DNA from: B21-G16 sp003644825 [NCBI: Candidatus Zhuqueibacterota bacterium]
Lineage (GTDB): Bacteria > SM23-31 > B21-G16
Assembly (NCBI GenBank): GCA_003644825.1
Contig: QNDJ01000012.1
Location: 1-13,682, forward strand
Reading direction: 5' to 3'
DNA: 13,682 nucleotides
How positions within the stretch are numbered: position 1 is the stretch's first letter; every line of letters starts with the position of its first letter. Shown piece after piece: positions 1-7,234 of the stretch. Under the pieces are notes generated by a model. That model saw only the letters and a program-made list of their open reading frames with translations, was not told the DNA's origin and made no database searches. Both the position numbers and the translations under genes were made by a program.

Positions 1-86
1 ATTATTCTATTGGTTCTAAAAACTTATACAATTTTACATAGTTAAGACAGTTCAAAAAATACAAAAATCAATTTTTAAGTTATAAT

Positions 87-1784
87 ATGAAAAAGATATT
101 GTTGTTTTTACTGGTATTATCAATATTAATTTTTTCAGAGGGTGTTATTATAAATGCATCAAGGGAACCGGTTATTGGCCGTAATGGAATGGTTGTATCA
201 ACAAATGAAATTGCTTCCAGAATAGGGATAGAAATCCTGAAAAAAGGAGGAAATGCAATAGATGCCGCAGTTGCTGTTTCTTATGCATTAGCTGTAGTGT
301 ATCCCCAGGCAGGCAACATTGGCGGCGGTGGATTTATGATTATACGACTGGCAGATGGAAATATTACTGCTATAGATTACCGGGAAACTGCACCTGAAAA
401 ATCTTCAAGAAATATGTATCTGGATTCTAACGGTAATGTTATAAAAGAAAAAAGTGTAAGAGGATATTTAGCATCTGGAGTTCCAGGTACTGTAGCAGGT
501 TTATCTTTTGCTCTTGAAAAATTTGGAACAATGAAATTACGTACTCTAATAAAACCAGCTATAGAACTCGCAAAAAACGGGTTTCCTGTCAGTCAGGGTT
601 TTTCAAGAGTTCTCAAAAATTACTCTTCTCTTTTTAAAAGATTTTCAGCCCCTGCAAAAATATTCTTAAAAGGTAAAAACTTTTATAAACCCGGCGATAT
701 ACTAATTCAAAAAGACCTTGCAAAAACATTACGTTTAATAGCTGAACAGGGAAAAGATGCCTTCTACAGGGGAAAAATAGCAAAATTGATTGAAAAAGAA
801 ATGCTGGAAAACGGTGGAATCATTACAAGAAATGACCTCGCAAATTACAACCCAAAGCTGAGAGAACCTGTTAAAGGAACTTATAAAGGATATACAATTT
901 ACTCAATGCCACCTCCAAGTTCTGGTGGAATTGCACTCATTGAAATGCTCAATATACTTGAAGGATATAATATAGGTAAATCGGGTTTTAATTCTTCAAA
1001 AACAATTCATTTTATGGTAGAAGCTGAAAAAAGGGCTTACGCTGATAGAGCCCAATATCTTGGAGATCCCGATTTTGTAAGTATACCTGTGAAAACTCTA
1101 TTATCCAAGAAATATGCAGAAAAATTGCGGAAAAGCATTAATAGAAATTACACTACACCTTCTGAAAAAATAAAACCAGGCAATTCAATCATTAATGAAA
1201 GGCAGCATACAACCCATTTTTCGATAGTAGATAAGGAAGGAAACGCTGTTTCCTGCACCACAACTTTAAATTCATATTTTGGTTCTGGAGTCCTCATTAA
1301 GGGAGCAGGATTTTTTATGAATAATGAGATGGACGATTTCAGTTCAAAGCCGGGCTCTCCGAACATCTATGGACTGGTTGAAGGAGAAGCAAATGCTATT
1401 GAACCTGGTAAAAGAATGCTGAGCTGTATGACCCCAACTATCGTTACAAAAAATGGTAAACTTTATATGGTGGCGGGCACACCCGGTGGTGCAACAATTA
1501 TAACAACAGTTTTACAGGTTATATTAAACGTTATTGAACATAAGATGGATATTCAGGAAGCCGTTGATGCACCCAGATTCCATCACCAGTGGAAACCAGA
1601 TACAATTTATTACGAAAAATTTGCTATTTCAAAAGATGTCAGGGAAAACCTCGAAAAAATGGGATATAACCTGACTTTAAAAAGAGACTATGGAGATGCC
1701 CATGCTATTCTTGTAGACCGAAAAAACAATATCCTTTACGGTGGCGCTGATAGCAGACAGGAAGGTAAAGCAGAAGGTTATTAA
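87..1784 (+). CDS. ggt: Gamma-glutamyltranspeptidase / glutathione hydrolase precursor
   Basis: Cleaves the gamma-glutamyl bond of glutathione and other gamma-glutamyl compounds and passes the glutamyl group to water or an amino acid; expected in the periplasm. The 565-aa product starts with a signal peptide (MKK, then a hydrophobic stretch to about residue 18), which supports this ATG although no good ribosome site precedes it. The match to the E. coli enzyme is end to end: substrate-binding Arg99 in DYRETAP, the self-cleavage site with nucleophile Thr375 in HTTHFS, the NNEMDDFS motif, the lid region YGLVEGEANA, the oxyanion motif GTPGG, and APRFHHQW near the C-terminus. By family knowledge the precursor splits before Thr375 into a large and a small subunit. 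The E. coli serine pair in LSSM reads LSCM here. The stop lies 1 base before the next gene's start, so it probably leads an operon. Identity is secure; the physiological substrate is inferred. Confidence 0.96.
   Translation: MKKILLFLLVLSILIFSEGVIINASREPVIGRNGMVVSTNEIASRIGIEILKKGGNAIDAAVAVSYALAVVYPQAGNIGGGGFMIIRLADGNITAIDYRETAPEKSSRNMYLDSNGNVIKEKSVRGYLASGVPGTVAGLSFALEKFGTMKLRTLIKPAIELAKNGFPVSQGFSRVLKNYSSLFKRFSAPAKIFLKGKNFYKPGDILIQKDLAKTLRLIAEQGKDAFYRGKIAKLIEKEMLENGGIITRNDLANYNPKLREPVKGTYKGYTIYSMPPPSSGGIALIEMLNILEGYNIGKSGFNSSKTIHFMVEAEKRAYADRAQYLGDPDFVSIPVKTLLSKKYAEKLRKSINRNYTTPSEKIKPGNSIINERQHTTHFSIVDKEGNAVSCTTTLNSYFGSGVLIKGAGFFMNNEMDDFSSKPGSPNIYGLVEGEANAIEPGKRMLSCMTPTIVTKNGKLYMVAGTPGGATIITTVLQVILNVIEHKMDIQEAVDAPRFHHQWKPDTIYYEKFAISKDVRENLEKMGYNLTLKRDYGDAHAILVDRKNNILYGGADSRQEGKAEGY
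1772..1777 (+). promoter_or_regulatory. Ribosome binding site for the CutA1-nicotinamidase gene
   Basis: AGAAGG lies inside the last codons of ggt, 8 bases before the ATG at 1786. It decides the start: the reading frame is also open from a GTG at 1741, but that would add 15 residues (starting MALIADRK) ahead of the first CutA1 strand and would lie wholly within ggt. Confidence 0.7.
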
Positions 1785-1785
1785 A

Positions 1786-2649
1786 ATGGAAAGTAGAAAA
1801 ATAATTGTGTTCATAACAGCCAGTTCTGAAGAAGAAGCAGAAAAAATCGCAAGAAATTTAGTAAAAAAAAGGCTGTCTGCCTGTTGTAATATCGTTCCCG
1901 GTTTAAGGTCAATTTATAGATGGAAGGGAAAAATCTGTGATGATAAAGAAGTCCTTATCATCATTAAAACTATGCAGAATGTCTTTAAAAAACTGATTGA
2001 AGAGGTTAGAAAAATTCATAGTTACACTGTTCCAGAAATAATAAGTTTTAAAATAGAAGATGGCTTCAAAGAATACCTTGATTGGATTGAAAAAGAAGTA
2101 AAAACACAGGTAAATCCGAGAAAGATTATGGGAAGAACTGCATTAATTGTTGTTGATATGTTAAATGATTTTGTAAATGAAAAGGGAGCTCTGTATTGCG
2201 GTAAATCATCAAGGGAAATTATTCCTTTTATAGTTGAAGAGATTAAAAGGGTCAGAAAGATTAAAGGATTGATAATATTCTTACAGGATAATCACAATAA
2301 AAATGACCCTGAATTCAGGATGTTTCCTGAACACTGTGTTGCCGGAACCTGGGGCGCACAGATAATCGATGAAATTGAAGTAAAACCCGAAGATATTATT
2401 ATACCCAAAAAACGATATAGCGGATTTTATGGAACAGAACTTGACAAAATCCTAAAGGAAAACAACATAACAGATGTAAAAATTGTAGGAGTATGCACTT
2501 CAATTTGTGTTATGGATACTGTAGGTGACCTGAGAAACAGAGATTATCCTGTTACTGTATTTAAGAAAGGTGTTGCGGATTTTGACCCGGAGGCTCATAA
2601 ATTTTCCCTCAAAAGAATGCAAAAAATTTATGGAGCAAAGATAATCTAA
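1786..2649 (+). CDS. CutA1 domain fused to nicotinamidase (isochorismatase-like cysteine hydrolase)
   Basis: A 287-aa two-domain protein. Residues 4-105 form a complete CutA1 domain (divalent-cation tolerance family, a ferredoxin-like trimer): ITASSEEEAEKIA, LSACCNIVPG, SIYRWKGK, the YTVPEI motif, and the usual end EYLDWIE. After a linker of about 10 residues, 115-287 form a cysteine hydrolase of the nicotinamidase type, hydrolysing nicotinamide to nicotinate and ammonia. Visible catalytic residues are Asp124 (VVDMLNDF), Lys208 (PKKRYSGF) and Cys241 (VCTSICV). Likely metal ligands are Asp168, His170 (QDNH) and His183 (FPEHC). The HCVAGTWGA and KRYSGFYGT segments favour nicotinamidase over isochorismatase, and the next gene codes for the next enzyme of NAD salvage. 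The frame is open throughout. An internal ATG at 2128 could give a 173-aa nicotinamidase alone. Domain calls are firm; what the fusion achieves is unknown. Confidence 0.9.
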   Translation: MESRKIIVFITASSEEEAEKIARNLVKKRLSACCNIVPGLRSIYRWKGKICDDKEVLIIIKTMQNVFKKLIEEVRKIHSYTVPEIISFKIEDGFKEYLDWIEKEVKTQVNPRKIMGRTALIVVDMLNDFVNEKGALYCGKSSREIIPFIVEEIKRVRKIKGLIIFLQDNHNKNDPEFRMFPEHCVAGTWGAQIIDEIEVKPEDIIIPKKRYSGFYGTELDKILKENNITDVKIVGVCTSICVMDTVGDLRNRDYPVTVFKKGVADFDPEAHKFSLKRMQKIYGAKII

Positions 2650-3696
2650 ATGAAATATCCAGATTTCAAACATCTTAATTATTGCTTCGACAGGTTGAAA
2701 AAAGGTTACTATTCCGATAAATACTTTGTTAGAACAGGAGACATACTGATTAAAGAGAAAAAACACCCCAGAGTTCTAATGCAAATATTTGCAAAAAAGA
2801 ACGGCATCTTCTGCGGTGGGATGGAAGCCACCTATGTTATTAAAAATTCAGTCTCAAAAAGTGATGGTCTTTCTATAAAGGCACTCAAAGATGGAGAACC
2901 ATTTTCTCCGTGGGAAACTGTTATGACAATAGAAGGGGATTACTCTCTTTTTGCTCACCTTGAAACTGTTTACCTTGGTATTCTGGCAAGAAGAAGTGCA
3001 GTAGCTACTCTTGTAAGAAAATGTAGAGAAAAACTTCATAATAAAGAGCTACTCTTTTTTTCATCCAGGTTCGACCACTTTTTGAATCAGGAAGGTGATG
3101 GTTATGCTGCCTTTATAGGTGGAGCTGATGGGGTCTCAACTGATGCAAATGGAATCTTAATCGGTAAAAAAGGAATCGGAACCATCCCTCATGGTTTAAT
3201 AGCAGCATATAACGGAAATACAGTTGATGCAAGCCTCGCTTTTGATAGATGTGTACCAAAAGATGTAAGGAGAATAGCTCTTGTTGATTTTGATAATGAC
3301 TGTGTAAAAACCTCTCTGGAAGTGGCAAAAACTTTAAAGAAGAAGCTCTGGGGGGTCAGATTGGATACAGCTGAAAATCTGGTCGACGCATCTATAGAAA
3401 GAATAGGCTTAAAAGAAAAAGGTGTTGGCCCCCAACTTGTCAGAAATGTCCGGAATGCCCTCGATAAAGAAGGGTTTGATTATGTTAAAATTGTTATAAG
3501 CGGCGGTTTTAATCCAGAAAAAATAGACCAATTTGTTAAACTAAATGTTCCTTTCGATGCTATTGGAATTGGTTCTTATTTTTTTTCTGAAAGAATCGAC
3601 TTTACTGCCGATGTTGTTATGGTTGATGGAAAACCCTGTGCAAAGGTCGGTAGAAAGTATAACCCTAACGACAGACTTAAAACTATATCCATTTAA
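2650..3696 (+). CDS. pncB: Nicotinate phosphoribosyltransferase
   Basis: Joins nicotinate and PRPP to give nicotinate mononucleotide, the entry step of NAD salvage from nicotinate; cytoplasmic. At 348 aa it belongs to the short form of the family. Recognisable points are YYSDKYFVRTGD near the N-terminus (20-31), the LETVYLGIL helix (104-112), SSRFDHF (138-144), GTIPHGLIA with His181, GVRLDTAENL with Arg238 and Asp239 (235-244), ISGGFNPEKI (283-292) and the phosphate-binding IGIGSYF (305-311). Its ATG follows directly on the stop of the nicotinamidase fusion with no spacer, so the two are almost certainly co-translated, and together they turn nicotinamide into NaMN. The family also contains divergent members and quinolinate phosphoribosyltransferase is related, but the YxSDxY-type N-terminus and the neighbour favour this name. 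Confidence 0.9.
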   Translation: MKYPDFKHLNYCFDRLKKGYYSDKYFVRTGDILIKEKKHPRVLMQIFAKKNGIFCGGMEATYVIKNSVSKSDGLSIKALKDGEPFSPWETVMTIEGDYSLFAHLETVYLGILARRSAVATLVRKCREKLHNKELLFFSSRFDHFLNQEGDGYAAFIGGADGVSTDANGILIGKKGIGTIPHGLIAAYNGNTVDASLAFDRCVPKDVRRIALVDFDNDCVKTSLEVAKTLKKKLWGVRLDTAENLVDASIERIGLKEKGVGPQLVRNVRNALDKEGFDYVKIVISGGFNPEKIDQFVKLNVPFDAIGIGSYFFSERIDFTADVVMVDGKPCAKVGRKYNPNDRLKTISI

Positions 3697-3697
3697 C

Positions 3698-3704
3698 GGG
3701 AGAA
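3698..3704 (+). promoter_or_regulatory. Ribosome binding site for the cstA-like gene
   Basis: GGGAGAA sits 6 bases before the ATG at 3711, in the 14-base gap after pncB. It is among the clearest Shine-Dalgarno sites in the run and supports the chosen start. Confidence 0.65.
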
Positions 3705-3710
3705 TTAATA

Positions 3711-5321
3711 ATGATTAATGTTTTATGGATACTGGTAATTTCCCTTATACTTCTAATTTTAGGGTATCGCTTTTATGGGAAATTTATAAGCAAAAGTATA
3801 GGAGTGGACTCTGAAAGGAAAACACCAGCACACACAATGAGGGATGGTGTAGATTATGTTCCTGCAAAAACTCCAGTATTGCTGGGACATCATTTTGCTT
3901 CAATAGCCGGCGCAGCTCCGATTATTGGGCCTGTTACAGCAGCTGTTTATGGCTGGTTTCCTGTACTGCTCTGGGTTGTATTCGGTGGAATATTTCTGGG
4001 TGCTGTTCATGATTTTTCCTCACTTCTGGCATCAGTCAGACATCAGGGAAGGTCTATCGGGGAAGTAATTGAAGAAAGAGTCGGGCACACTGGAAAACTA
4101 TTGTTTTTAGTTTTTTCCTTTTTTGCTCTTATTCTTGTTGTTTCTGCTTTCACTATCATTGTTGCAAAAACTTTTGTTAAAGTTCCTGAAGCTGCTACTT
4201 CATCAGCCCTGTTTATATTACTTGCACTACTGTTCGGGCTCAGTGTTTACAGAAAGGTGTTACCTCTAAGTATAAGTACCATTATCGGGGTTATATTATT
4301 ATTCCTGTGTGTATATATCGGGCTTTTGATTCCAATAAAACTCTCATTTCAACTGTGGGTTATAATTTTATTGATTTATATTTTCTTTGCATCTGTAACC
4401 CCCGTCTGGATATTACTTCAACCGAGAGATTATTTAAACTCTTTTCTTCTATATACAATGATAATTGGAGCTCTTATAGGTATATTTATTTCCAGACCTT
4501 CAGTCCACCTTGATGGTTACACAGCTTTTCATCAGAATATTGGGTATCTTTTTCCCATACTTTTTGTAACAGTTGCATGCGGGGCTATTTCTGGTTTTCA
4601 CTCTCTTGTTGCTTCAGGAACAACCGCAAAACAGCTTAACAATGAAAAGGACGCAAGAGTCATAGGATATGGGGCTATGCTAATAGAATCTCTTCTTGCA
4701 GTAATTGCACTGATAACTGCAGCTATAATAACGAGAGAAAAATACCACAGTTTCTTTCCAGACCCGGGTCCTGTAGCTCTTTTTGCTGAAGGTGTTGGTG
4801 GGTTTTTGAGCAAAATAGGGTTTCCATTACAGGCAGGAATTTCTTTCACAGCCCTTGCGGTATCCGCTTTTGCATTAACCTCTCTTGATACAGCAACAAG
4901 GCTTGCTCGATTCAGTTTCCAGGAATTCTTTATACCAAGAAAAGGTGAAAAACCATCAATTTTATGTACAAATAGATTTATAGGCACAATTGTTGTTGTT
5001 ATCATTTCTGGAGCCCTCGCATACAGTGGAAAATGGCAGGCAATCTGGCCTTTATTTGGTTCTGCAAATCAATTACTTGCAGCAATAGCACTCCTCGCTG
5101 TATCAGTATGGTTAGCATCAATGGGAAAAAGAAATTTCTATACAAAGTATCCTATGGTTTTTATGTTCGCAGTTACTTTAACAGCTCTGGTAATAATATT
5201 CTTTAAGAATATTTCAACAGGAAATTACATCTTATCCTTTCTGGCAGTTTTATTATTAGCAGTAGCAATTATACTTGGATACCTATCATCAAAAAAACTG
5301 TTTATAAGAACAACAACATAA
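3711..5321 (+). CDS. cstA: CstA-family carbon starvation protein (peptide/pyruvate transporter)
   Basis: A polytopic inner-membrane protein of 536 aa. Most of the chain is hydrophobic segments, the first at about residues 4-20. The CstA signature regions are present: RDGVDYVPAKTPVLLGHHFA, then the IAGAAPIIGP segment, the FGGIFLGAVHDF segment, and later VACGAISGFHSLVASGTT and TSLDTATRLARF, with the last transmembrane bundle corresponding to the CstA 5TM region. It is shorter than E. coli CstA (about 700 aa), as in many anaerobes. Known relatives import peptides or pyruvate, so uptake of small products of extracellular or periplasmic peptide breakdown would fit the upstream ggt; that substrate is inferred. 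The gene sits 14 bases after pncB and 31 bases before a receiver-domain gene. CstA-like carriers are often under two-component control, but no histidine kinase is in the window. Confidence 0.93.
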   Translation: MINVLWILVISLILLILGYRFYGKFISKSIGVDSERKTPAHTMRDGVDYVPAKTPVLLGHHFASIAGAAPIIGPVTAAVYGWFPVLLWVVFGGIFLGAVHDFSSLLASVRHQGRSIGEVIEERVGHTGKLLFLVFSFFALILVVSAFTIIVAKTFVKVPEAATSSALFILLALLFGLSVYRKVLPLSISTIIGVILLFLCVYIGLLIPIKLSFQLWVIILLIYIFFASVTPVWILLQPRDYLNSFLLYTMIIGALIGIFISRPSVHLDGYTAFHQNIGYLFPILFVTVACGAISGFHSLVASGTTAKQLNNEKDARVIGYGAMLIESLLAVIALITAAIITREKYHSFFPDPGPVALFAEGVGGFLSKIGFPLQAGISFTALAVSAFALTSLDTATRLARFSFQEFFIPRKGEKPSILCTNRFIGTIVVVIISGALAYSGKWQAIWPLFGSANQLLAAIALLAVSVWLASMGKRNFYTKYPMVFMFAVTLTALVIIFFKNISTGNYILSFLAVLLLAVAIILGYLSSKKLFIRTTT

Positions 5322-5352
5322 TCCTGAAAAAACAAAAAAATAAAGGGGTAAT

Positions 5353-5736
5353 ATGGGGAACATATTAGTAATTGATGATGAACCTTCTGTTGCAAACCTG
5401 TTTTCGGAAATGATAAAATCCCTTGGCCACAACCCAATTATAGCTTCCAATGCAACCGAAGGTTTAAAATTATTCAAAAAAAACCCTGTAGATATTACCT
5501 TCGTTGACATTAAATTACCAGGGGTCAGTGGAGTTGAGTTCCTGAAAGAAGTAAAAAAAATCGACAGCAAAGCAATTGTTGTGGTAATTACAGGATATCC
5601 TTCATCAGAAACTATTACTGAAACCATTCTTCACAACGGTTATTCGTATCTTGAGAAACCTATTACTATGGAAAAACTCAGAATCATTATTGAAAGAGGG
5701 CTGAAAAAGAAAAATGAAAATAATTCAACATCCTGA
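5353..5736 (+). CDS. Single-domain response regulator (CheY-like receiver)
   Basis: A 127-aa receiver domain with no output domain. The acidic pocket Asp8-Asp9 (VIDDEPS), phospho-acceptor Asp52 (FVDIKLPG), the switch Thr80 (VITGYPS), and Lys102 with the following Pro (LEKPI) are all present, so it should be phosphorylatable. Tyr99 occupies the aromatic switch position. The chain ends about 12 residues after the last predicted helix in a Lys/Asn-rich tail, leaving no room for DNA binding. AAAGGGG ends 4 bases before the ATG. It lies between the cstA-like gene and an ATP-grasp gene with short gaps. It may relay a phosphate or act by protein contact on a partner; neither partner nor kinase can be identified here. 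Confidence 0.92.
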   Translation: MGNILVIDDEPSVANLFSEMIKSLGHNPIIASNATEGLKLFKKNPVDITFVDIKLPGVSGVEFLKEVKKIDSKAIVVVITGYPSSETITETILHNGYSYLEKPITMEKLRIIIERGLKKKNENNSTS

Positions 5737-5772
5737 AATTTTAACACGATTCTTAATATTTAATTTAAGATT

Positions 5773-6666
5773 ATGTCCATTGGTATCTTATTTGAATCCA
5801 GAGAATGGTCAAATTTAGCCATATCAAAAATCCTGACCTCAAAAGGAATTGATAACGAACTGATAGACGTTTCACAATTCAGCTTCAATATTGCTTCAAA
5901 TTTTAACCATAATCTATACTGGAATAGAATATTCCCGAGCCTTGAGATGAGAAATCATCATCTAACATTACACATTATTAATAATTTTCTATTTTATTTG
6001 AATGAAACTAATGTTCCTGTTGTAAATTCATATAAGGCATTCTTTTATGATTTCAATAAAATTGCCATATACAAAATTCTTAAAGAAAAAGGGTTCAATA
6101 TACCCGAAACAACCGGAATTAATTCACCAGATGATTTTAAAAAAGCAATTAAATTATCAAAACTACCTTTTGTACTGAAAAGGAACAGAAGTGGAAGAGC
6201 ATGGTCCCTTGAAATAATCAATAATAAAGAACAGATAGAAAACCAGATTAAAAAGTTCCCACTTTCAAATGACTTCTGGCTTGTCCAGGAATATATACCG
6301 TTAAAACATAATTATGTTACAAGAATAGAAATTGTGGGAGATAATGTACTGTGTATCTTAAAAAGATTTCCTGGCTCTGAAGGAATAAGCAGTTATTCGA
6401 GAGGGTCATCTATCAAATTATATAAGAATTTCCCGATTGATGTTGTAAACACAGGGAAAAAAGCATTAAATATACTTGACATTGAGATGGGAAGTATAGA
6501 TATTATAGAAAGTATAGATGGAAAAAATTATATAATTGATGTTAATGCAACAACAAACTTTACACCAGATTATATTGACCTTCTTGGGTTTAACCCACTC
6601 GAAAGAATGTGTGATTTTGTGATAAAGAAATATAAAAGTTTAAAACAAAAGAGTAGTTATGAGTGA
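5773..6666 (+). CDS. RimK/LysX-like ATP-grasp ligase of unknown substrate
   Basis: A 297-aa protein with the layout of small ATP-grasp ligases, which activate a carboxylate as acyl-phosphate and join it to an amine. The N-terminal preATP-grasp part is about residues 1-85 (MSIGILFESREWSN). The linker FYDFNKIAIYKILKEKGFNIPET (91-113) is typical of the RimK/LysX/GshB group. ATP-binding elements follow: Lys136 (FVLKRNRSGR), QEYI at 172-175, and Arg184 in RIEIVGD. Metal ligands near the end are Asp243 (GSIDII) and Asp256 with Asn258 (IIDVNAT), where the family often has Glu-x-Asn. The loop after Lys136 has a single Gly, less glycine-rich than in RimK. The ribosome site is weak. The gene overlaps the next by 8 bases, so the two products probably act together. 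The fold is firm; the substrate is not known. Confidence 0.85.
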   Translation: MSIGILFESREWSNLAISKILTSKGIDNELIDVSQFSFNIASNFNHNLYWNRIFPSLEMRNHHLTLHIINNFLFYLNETNVPVVNSYKAFFYDFNKIAIYKILKEKGFNIPETTGINSPDDFKKAIKLSKLPFVLKRNRSGRAWSLEIINNKEQIENQIKKFPLSNDFWLVQEYIPLKHNYVTRIEIVGDNVLCILKRFPGSEGISSYSRGSSIKLYKNFPIDVVNTGKKALNILDIEMGSIDIIESIDGKNYIIDVNATTNFTPDYIDLLGFNPLERMCDFVIKKYKSLKQKSSYE

Positions 6667-7195
6667 AAAAGTAAAACAGGATAACAATCTTCAATTGAAC
6701 CAGAGAATCGAAGAATTTAACGATATTAAACTCTTATTTAATACATTTGGAGAAACTGCATACAGGGCAGCCTGGAAATATTTCTTTTCGAATGGTTATG
6801 AGGTTGGTTATGAGAGATTTATGAAGGCTGTAAAAAAAGGAACCCTGACACCAGAAAAATTTAAATCTGAGCCTGTTAAAACAATAGAAAACTTCCTGAA
6901 AGAGTTCTTCAGGGAAAGAGGTGGAAATCAACCCGAAATATGGAGTGAAAACTCAACAATTTTTCTGAAAACAGAACGGGATGTATGGTGTCCCGCTCAC
7001 GATGCTGTTGCCATTTCAGGTATCAATCATAAAGATATATGCTCAATCCATAAAAGAGCCTTTGTCATAGGTATTGTAAAAACCTTTGAGGAATTCTTCC
7101 CGGGGTTAACCACCAATTGTTATAATGTTAGCTCAAGATTTCTGGATGAAAATGCAGATTGTATCGAAGCATATCAAATTATATATTACGGTTAA
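6659..7195 (+). CDS. Small Cys/His-rich protein, ATC-hydrolase-like family
   Basis: A 178-aa soluble protein without signal peptide or membrane segment. Residues 1-90 are mainly helical and charged. Residues 108-178 form a cysteine-bearing domain with Cys111 and His114 (WCPAHD), Cys128 and His131 (DICSIH), Cys154 (TTNCYN) and Cys168 (NADCIEAY). The order CP, C, then a final dCxx strand resembles the L-2-amino-thiazoline-4-carboxylic acid hydrolase family (Pfam ATC_hydrolase and related DUFs), recalled from family knowledge and not searched. The C/H pairs could bind a metal or a cluster instead. Its ATG lies within the last codons of the ATP-grasp gene, overlapping by 8 bases in another frame, implying translational coupling. 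That it modifies or supplies the ATP-grasp substrate is only an inference. An alternative is a V4R-like small-molecule-binding domain. Confidence 0.75.
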   Translation: MSEKVKQDNNLQLNQRIEEFNDIKLLFNTFGETAYRAAWKYFFSNGYEVGYERFMKAVKKGTLTPEKFKSEPVKTIENFLKEFFRERGGNQPEIWSENSTIFLKTERDVWCPAHDAVAISGINHKDICSIHKRAFVIGIVKTFEEFFPGLTTNCYNVSSRFLDENADCIEAYQIIYYG

Positions 7196-7201
7196 TTAAC
7201 C
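7190..7201. repeat. 12-base perfect palindrome at the stop of the Cys/His-rich gene
   Basis: GGTTAATTAACC is fully self-complementary and contains the stop codon of the upstream gene. It has no loop and no following T-run, so it is not a terminator. It could be an operator for the DUF5916 gene 33 bases downstream, or chance in AT-rich DNA. Confidence 0.4.
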
Positions 7202-7234
7202 CGAAAATACTAAAGGATAGTCTCAGGAAAAATT

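Noticed and set aside
81-86. TATAAT just before the ggt start codon, resembling a -10 box
   Set aside because: It touches the ATG, so transcription would begin inside the gene, and no -35 box lies at a workable distance. The ATG is supported by the signal peptide.
4598-5005. 135-codon open frame on the - strand within the cstA-like gene
   Set aside because: It lies antisense to conserved transporter sequence, has low-complexity Ala/Arg-rich translation, and matches no family I know.
5289-5627. 112-codon open frame on the - strand over the response regulator gene
   Set aside because: It overlaps a gene with all receiver-domain residues intact and shows no domain features of its own.
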